A program made the position numbers and the translations under genes. From Taxawa tesnikishii (nom. ined.) (Eukaryota > Ascomycota > Dothideomycetes > Dothideales), in the NCBI GenBank assembly GCA_030247885.1, contig JAPDRO010000022.1, positions 62,001 through 126,000 of the forward strand: a stretch of DNA of 64,000 nt. The letters run 5' to 3'. The notes under the pieces are model-generated. The model did not search any database. It was not told where the DNA came from and saw nothing but the letters and a program-made list of their open reading frames with translations. Position 1 is the first letter of the stretch; every line of letters begins with the position of its first letter. Below are positions 57,301-64,000 of the stretch, piece after piece.

Positions 57301-60222
57301 AGGCCGATGATTCTGACGAAGAAATCGACTATCCATGGATATGGTGGATAGAGCATGCTAAGGACGCTACCCCGGATGTCGTTCACAAACTCGGGGTGGA
57401 TGATCGCAGTCTGGAGCATCCGTTCTGGAAGGCTTGTTCAAACAGCCGAGCCAGATGGCTAGAAAGGTACAGAGAAACCGACGACTTTCTTGAGAATTTG
57501 GAAAATTGGACTCCACTGCACATCGGTGCGTTCTTTGGATTTGCTCCATTGGTGGATGCGCTGCTCCGTACCGGGCACGCGTCCGAGGTTCATGAAAGAG
57601 ACTCGTTTCACTTCCAGCCAGTAAGTGGTTCACGCTTGGCATCTGACAGAAACTGACCTCCGAGCAGCTCTGGTGGGCTTGCGAACAAAATCACCTTGAA
57701 ATTGTCGAAAAACTCCTCCAATCAGGAGCAAGTGTCGACGATCAACACTGCGAGCTCGATTCCACGCCATTGCAAACAGCGGCTGCTGGAGGCTTCGAGG
57801 CCATCATCACGACTCTACTCAGCCACCATGCCCATCTTGACGTAATCAACAAGAGGCAAGGAACAGCTCTTTACCGAGCGGTCGAAAATGGATACACCGA
57901 GATCGCCAGTCTCCTACTTCGACGTGGTGCAAATCCGAATATTGAAGGCGGGATCCACCGAACAGTCCTGAATGTTGCTGCCTACCATGGAGAAGAGGCA
58001 GTATTAAAACTGCTACTCGACAATCCCTACCATCGAGTGTATGTCGACTCATATCCGCGTGGATATGAGTACGGAAATGCGGTGGGCGCTGCAGCCCAAC
58101 AAGGGCACACCTCAATTATGGACACCTTGATTAGCCGCGGATGTAGCTTCAACAGTGCATCTAAGATCTCCCGTTACCCTCTAGCAGTAGCGGCGCTCTC
58201 TGGTCACGTTGAAACAGCCGAGTTACTTCTGGAACGAGGATCGAACGTTGAGTCACAACAGCAAGCATTGAGGCAGGCGGCGAAGTCTGGCAGTGTAGAA
58301 ATTGTCAACATGCTGCTCGATCGTTCTCCCTACTTAGATCGTAACAAAGCTCTGGTGGCTGCTTCATCGTACGGCAACGACGACGTCGTAAAGAGACTCT
58401 ATGACTGGCAATGCATTGTACCTGAGGCGCTCAATGACGCGCTCTATGAGGCTGCCGACCATGAACAGGAATCCACAGTGGCAGTTCTTCTCGACTTAGG
58501 CGCGAATCCAAACTATGCTGCCAGGAAGGAGTATGGAACTGCTTTGATTGCATCAGCCTACGACGGAACCATCGATATTGCTAAGGCCTTGCTCGACGCC
58601 GGAGCAGACCCAAACTACTCGGCTGGGGACTATGGCTACGCTCTCCAAGCAGCTGCATTTAAAGGGCGTCAAGCCATGGTCCTTCTCCTGCTCGAGAGAA
58701 GGGCAAACATCAACACACCGTCCGAGAAATATGGAACGCCACTACATGCTGCGGCATCTTCAGGCTTGGATCGACCACTTGGCATCTTGCTCGAGCATGG
58801 CGCAGATCCTAATCAACAGGGTGGGCCACACGGATTCCCTCTCATTGCTGCAGCTGAAGCGGAATCAAAGTTTTGTTTGAGGGCGCTTCTTGAATGGAGT
58901 GCCAACCCAGCCAATCCCAACGTGAAAGGCGGCAAAAAGGATACGACGGCTCTTGTCATTGCTGCAGAAAAGCTCCCCGCTGAATCTGTAGAAGCGTTGC
59001 TCTACAAGGGCGCTGACCCTAATGCTGCGGATAGAGATGGCAACACGGCGCTCATCATGGCAGCGACTGTCGGAGACGCAGAGGTTTTGCGGATGCTGTT
59101 GGACTGGCCGCCAGAGAATGCCATACACTGGGGTGTGCCCGTTCGAAATCTCGTTAGCAAAGAAAACGGCACCGCATTGCATGCAGCAGCAGCAGGAGGC
59201 TACACGGACTGCTGCAGGATACTGCTGGAGTACGGGATGGAACCGTGGCAACGTGGCGGCAAGTATGGCACCGTCCTGCAAGCCGCTGCTTCTTCAGGAG
59301 ATGTCGAGTGTCTAAAGCTCTTCCTTTCCGACCACATGCCACCCACAGACGTCAACGCAAGGGAGGAGTCAAGCCTTTTCCACACCGCTCTCCAAGCCGC
59401 CGCGGCCGCCGGATCAGGTGGCGAGGCTTGTGTCGCAGAGCTTTTGCGACATGGTGCGGATCCTAACCTTGTAGGAGGCAAGCACGGAACCGCACTCGAA
59501 GCTGCATGCTACTCGCCGGGGAATGCGCTCGGTCTGCTCCTGGAAAACGGCGCAGACCCTAACCTCACCGACGGCAAACACGATCCCGTCCTTCACACCG
59601 CTGCGCTGAAAAAGCCCGTGGAATTCGTGCAACACCTCCTGGATCGGGGCGCAATCGTCAACGCAACGGGCACAAAGTTCGGATCCGCCCTGAACGCCGC
59701 CGCCTACATCCAAGATATGGAAGTCATCGAGCTCCTCTTGCGCAAGTACGACGCCGATCCTCACCGAGTGGGCAAGGTCGGCAACGCCCTAGAGAATGCA
59801 ATGTGCCGCGGAGCGAGCCAAGTGTTCGACTTTTTACTGGAGGAGTGCGAATGGAGCTCGCAAGAGCTGACGGATACCCTCCTCGAAGCTACGGTGCAGC
59901 GCGAGCTGCGCGCCGTGCAAAAGGTTCTCGAAAGATGCAAAGATCATCTCCCCATGCTGTTTTGGACAGCGCGATGCAGAGCCTGCATATGCACAAAGCG
60001 ATCACCCTGGACGATTTTGAGCGTAGTCTGGGTATCGAGGACGGCGATGCTGGACAAGAGGACGAGGCGGCGGCGGACGACGACGACACAGACAGCCTTG
60101 CGAGCGTAAGTAGTTTCGAGTTGGCGCGTGACGACGAGGAAGGGCAGATGGAGACCTTGTTGAGGGCTGCTATGAACAACAGTCACAGCACACAGCACTC
60201 TGGGTACACTGGGTGTTACTAA
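54398..60222 (+). CDS. NLR-type protein: alpha/beta hydrolase, NACHT-like P-loop, Tyr/Gln-rich linker, ankyrin repeats
   Basis: Start ATG 54398 (MASNGKDDNEKGKG). Exons 54398-55143, 55201-55372, 55423-57620 and 57668-60222, about 1,890 residues. Residues 40-200: hydrolase of the DUF676/PGAP1-like kind, with VLVPGLGAHPYHTW and the nucleophile elbow FIGHSLGGLVIAKA (Ser132). About 373-380: Walker A SGEQGRGKT, then a STAND/NACHT-like region with YVVVSNLHGIEAGS in place of a clear Walker B, LLVISQNKDSIRVAL, and a winged-helix-like part. Then a 150-residue Tyr/Gln/Ser/Asn-rich linker, an acidic stretch, and some 18 ankyrin repeats (for example GTALYRAVENGYTEIASLLL). Acidic C-terminus ending YTGCY. 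One base is missing in the runs 54979-54983 and 59950-59953. Such proteins act in fungal self/non-self recognition; the ligand is unknown. Confidence 0.85.
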
Positions 60223-60373
60223 ATGACGGAAAGCCAAAGGGAGATCAACGGTTCTCAATTAAACGACCGTCTAGTCATACATCGTAACGACACCACTCCG
60301 AGCAGGTCCAATCTCCAGTCTTGGTCATTTTACCTCTCCATTCACACATCAACCGTTCCCCTCATATGAGAAC

Positions 60374-62254
60374 CTAATAATATCCCTGATCCATACGTCT
60401 GTAGATCGGACCGCTACCCGTGAAGTTACCAGACTGCGTGGTGAAGTCGCTCGTATCGCTCAAATTAGCAACGCGGCCAAGCAGGAGCTCAATGGATCTG
60501 TACGCCGCGCCGGGAGCGTAGCCGGGCAGTTCATGTCCCGCGAGCTGGACCTGGTAGAAGGTGAGACCGCGCTCAGTGCCCCAGTAACCCAGAACTCCGG
60601 CTCCGGCGAGCGAGCCCCGTTGTACTCTGGGTGGTATGGAGTGTAGAACTCATTGCCGGGGTAAGTCTGCAGACCCTGCAGGCCGTTCCAGGTCATGTTC
60701 TGGATGGCCAACAGCGTGCCGTTGGTGTTGAGCAGCATGTCTACAATGATGTTAGCGAAAGTGACAGAAACGAGATAGGGCCGGATTTACCGAGGTTTCC
60801 GGAGCCGATGATGGTGTTGTTTGTGTACTCGATGACGCGCTGCAGGACGCCGTTCTGGGCGGGGCCGACGGATGTGTCGCTGGCGGAGCGGTTGTTGTTT
60901 GCGCCGCCGAAGACGTTGCGACGAGTGCACTGTTGCCAGTTTGTGGGTGGTGCGTTGATCGCGGCTTGCACGTCGCTGCGGTTGAAGTAGACTACTTCGC
61001 CTGGGGGAACGTAGTCGCCCGTGTTGACGGCACCGAGGACGCTCCATGGGTGAGGGCAGGTCTCGGTGATGTGGTAGATGTTGAAGCAAGGATTTACCTC
61101 CAGCACGGCTGCGTAGACCGTGTCGAACATGTCGCAGGTGTAATTCTCGCTTGCGAATGGGTCGGGAAGCAGAGGGAGAGGACCCGGTGGCGGGAACTGC
61201 AAGTATGTGTCGAAGTAGGAGGTATAGTTGCAGAAATCGTTGCGTTCGTGGATTTGCTCCAAGAAAGTATCGTTGAGGAACAGCAAATTCTCCCAGTAAT
61301 CAACGAAGGGCACGATGACAGTTTCTTGCCTAGGTTAACACAGTCAGTATATTACACCTTTACCTGATTACTTTATCCACTTACTGGTTGGTACCGTCGC
61401 CGATGATGGGGTCATTGATAGCGATTCCCTTCAGGTTGTAGTAATCAAGGTCGTTGGCCGTGATGAATGCATCCGCGATGTATGGAACGTAATATCCAGC
61501 ATACGACTCGCCGGTCAGGTAGACCTTCCAACCGTGCAGGTTGAAGGCGTCGACGAAGCTCTTGTAGAATCCGATGAACTCCAATCCAAGTTCGACTTCG
61601 TTGGTGATGTTGGGAACGCCCTGGCTGAAGCCCACACCTACGGGCTGCTCCACCCACAGCATGCTTTGGAAGACATCAGCATCGCACGCAGCCACAGAAG
61701 ATATGCGAGCTTACTTGGTCAGGTTCGTCCAAGAGTAAGAGTTCTGCACCGGCGCCAGGGTGCCAGCTTCCCAAGTGAAGGGACCGTTCTCGGTCAGAAG
61801 ACCACTGAGGGAAGAACAGCCAGGGCCACCATTGAACCAGATGGCAATCTCCTCGTTGGCGGCAGGGTTGCTGGACGGGAAGAACCAGAAAAACAGTTCG
61901 CGGGTCTCGTTCGCCGCGGACGAGATGGGCAACAAGCCAGCATAGGACTCTCCAACATCGAAGTCGACATCAGGAATAGCCGAGCCATTGACAACAAATT
62001 CTGTATCCCGGTCAGCACACTGCGTCTCTTGATGAGCGAGGTCACTACGTACTCTCGGTCACGTTGTTTAGGAACGGTGAGGCGCGCTTCTGAAGACGCG
62101 GGTTCTGGAAAGTAGGATGGAAGGCATTAGTGCGCTCGACGATGGGCTGAACACGCTCAACCCTCTTGAATGCATCGATGGCACGGCCATTGGCAGCGGC
62201 GACACCTTCCAGGCAAAGGCCTGCAAAGGCGCTGAGGGTTAGCGAGGAATGCAT
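60374..62254 (-). CDS. Secreted serine carboxypeptidase, family S10
   Basis: Five exons: 62254-62053, 62000-61715, 61663-61385, 61329-60791 and 60740-60374; about 557 residues. The N-terminus [20 protein letters not shown] is a signal peptide. The oxyanion/substrate region is [20 protein letters not shown] with NGPF, the nucleophile motif is [18 protein letters not shown], and the catalytic His is in [14 protein letters not shown]. Numerous N-glycosylation sequons (NYT, NRS, NNT) fit secretion or vacuolar transport. It removes C-terminal residues from peptides at acid pH. One base is missing in the C4 run 60615-60618 ([15 protein letters not shown] spans it in family register). The 3' end lies 151 bases from the convergent NLR-type gene. 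Confidence 0.92.
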
Positions 62255-63172
62255 GGTGACGCTGTGTTAGTTGACAGAATGAAACCCTCCAGATGAAGCA
62301 AAGCACACCCACACTCTTATATAGTCACCGTGGCCTGATCAAGACGAACAGAGCCATTGCGGCGGTAACCTCGCTGTTCCTAAATGAGAAGGAGCAGTCT
62401 GTTCAAGTTTGTCCGTCTGCTTGGCACGTAGTAGACGCTTCGCAAGGTGCGCAAGATACGGGATACAGAATTCATCTACATGGCCCGCAGTAGCTGGGGG
62501 CTAGATACTACCATATGTCAGCGATTCGCCCGCCAGGTACGGATGAGTATGCAGGAAGATACTTAGACAGTTGTCTAAGCAACACCTTGCCGGATGTGGC
62601 TGGTCGGTTATGCGTGAAAGCCTTGTCTTTGGGGCTTCCCGTTGCTTGAATGACGCCCGCATGCGTGAAGGATGAGATCCGGATGCTACGATGATTGCGC
62701 GATCCGCGAATTATGTTATGGGGTACTATAAAGTTGCGGCGGTGTCGTGTGTCGTACGCTCGTCACCTTCCTAGAGAGTGAAGGCTTCTCTTGGCATGTG
62801 TGGAGATTTCCACCCCGGCATCAGCAAAGCAATCTACGCCAAATTGATAGCGACGATTTTGAACGCGAGCACGGATGCATCACTCAGTACGATGCAGTCT
62901 TCGCGCAATTTGCAACAGAAAAGCATTGCATGACGGAGGGAAACTGCAAATCCCATGGTCACTGACAAGGCAGAGCCAGTACAGTCAGGGTAAAACTCTC
63001 ACCACGATAACAGCCCGTTGCGGATATCTCTACAAATGCCCCCAACGCCGAGAGCGCCTCGCTCATCGTAGCACATAACGTGCCTCTGGACCATAATAGG
63101 CCATAGCCATTCAGACCGTGATCGTTTCCAGAAGATGCCACGAGGCAGCCATGAAGGCCTCGGAGGCCCTCC
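62255..63172. other. Intergenic, no gene seen
   Basis: Carboxypeptidase promoter side and chitin synthase 3' flank; no recognisable coding content. Confidence 0.5.
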
Positions 63173-64000
63173 TTACACGCCTCTAAACACTCTGACCACA
63201 AGGAACCAACACGCGCCCACAAACCTAAACGCACTGAGCGCTGCAACACTCCACAGCACGACCGCCATATAGATCGTTGTGCGTTGATCATCGCTGTCTG
63301 TGCTTACGCTAACTCTCTGAATGCCACCAGCATTCAGCACCACCGCCGCGAGCGCCAGGTTGCAGAACATCCACGCCAGCACGACCGCGCTTCGGAAGCC
63401 CTTGTAGTAGTCCTCGTGCTTGTCGGCCTGGCTGACGACCTTCTTGGGTGGCTCCCACTTTGTCGCGAAGGCGCGGAGTTCGGCCTCGTACTGTGAGTTG
63501 AGATCGGCGTCATCGGTCGGGATGGCCACGTCGACTTTGCCGCCGGGCTTGGTCGTGGCCGAGGGCAGTTTCTCGGCCTTGTCGTCTCCCTTGGTACCCC
63601 ATGTGATGTCGTGGGTGTTGCAGAAGGCGTAAACGTTGAGGATGTTGATGTAGGTAGGCGTGAGGAGCAGGTATTGGATGAACGAGGTGAACATGTGCCA
63701 GGGGTCGAGGAAGAGGAAGGAGACGACGAAGTACAGGACGTATGTACTGGCCATGGAGACGATGAGGGTGAAGAAGATTTTGTTGGTGAAGAGGACGGAG
63801 AAGCTGAAGTGTTCGCTCTTGAGCTGCTCTTGCACGGATTTGACCGTGATGAATACGGTCGCAAACATGAGGTACCTGAAGAAGCAATGTTAGTCATCAT
63901 GTCGCTGTTGTCAGCGCAGTGTATGTGATTGGACTTACGCCATGAGCACGATCCAGAAGTAGACTTGGGCCAGGTACAAGCGATTGTTTCCCTGCGGCCG
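63173..64000 (-). CDS. Chitin synthase, class I/II, C-terminal part only
   Basis: Membrane enzyme that polymerises UDP-GlcNAc into chitin. Only the C-terminal part lies in the window: an exon from the right edge to 63939 ([15 protein letters not shown]), intron 63938-63876, and the last exon 63875-63173. It shows the membrane helices after the catalytic domain: [16 protein letters not shown], then [40 protein letters not shown] with [11 protein letters not shown], then [20 protein letters not shown]. The [13 protein letters not shown] signature with [12 protein letters not shown] separates it from class III and points to class I or II. The catalytic motifs (EDR, QRRRW) are outside the window. 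Confidence 0.93.

Overview
The window is nuclear DNA from a filamentous ascomycete (Pezizomycotina; Dothideomycetes is my guess, at low confidence). The evidence is many short GT-AG introns of about 46-99 nt with CTNAC-type branch points, genes on both strands, a Cdc11-type septin, a class I/II chitin synthase, Zn2Cys6 and C2H2 regulators, the CreC repressor, Zds1, a Miro GTPase, a mitochondrial ATPase inhibitor, and a transposon island with RIP-like C-to-T damage.

Layout. 1-16 kb: partial cyclase-family hydrolase (-), C2H2 regulator (-), F-box/CxxC protein (-), DUF7053 protein (-), Nha1-type Na+/H+ antiporter (+), septin (-), DUF2306 membrane protein (-), Zn2Cys6 regulator (+). 16-28 kb: an odd intron-bearing tRNA-Val-like gene (-), divergent protein kinase (+), ATPase inhibitor (-), isochorismatase-like hydrolase (+), Zds1 (-), Gem1/Miro (-). 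28-44 kb: CreC (+) followed by an alpha-arrestin of the CreD/Rod1 type (+), a large disordered SAP-motif protein (-), a 76-residue cysteine-rich membrane protein (-), an MFS transporter (+), a hemerythrin-domain protein (-). 44.87-53.83 kb: a gene-free transposon nest. A Fot1/pogo element abuts a Tc1/mariner element, sharing one TA, and a Ty1/Copia retroelement sits inside the mariner. 54-64 kb: a large NLR-type gene (alpha/beta hydrolase, NACHT-like P-loop, tyrosine/glutamine-rich linker, ankyrin repeats), then a serine carboxypeptidase (-) and the 3' end of a chitin synthase (-).

Most of the window is ordinary housekeeping and regulatory content. The most interesting locus is the NLR-type gene 0.57 kb downstream of the RIP-scarred nest. 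CreC and the arrestin may both belong to the ubiquitin branch of carbon catabolite control.

Caution: about fifteen conserved host genes or gene parts change reading frame by exactly one missing base, nearly always in a run of 4-5 identical bases. I read this as a sequence or assembly error pattern rather than mass pseudogenisation, and gene models marked as broken should be read that way. Exon coordinates were derived by hand from splice consensus, phase and recognised protein family; no database search was run.
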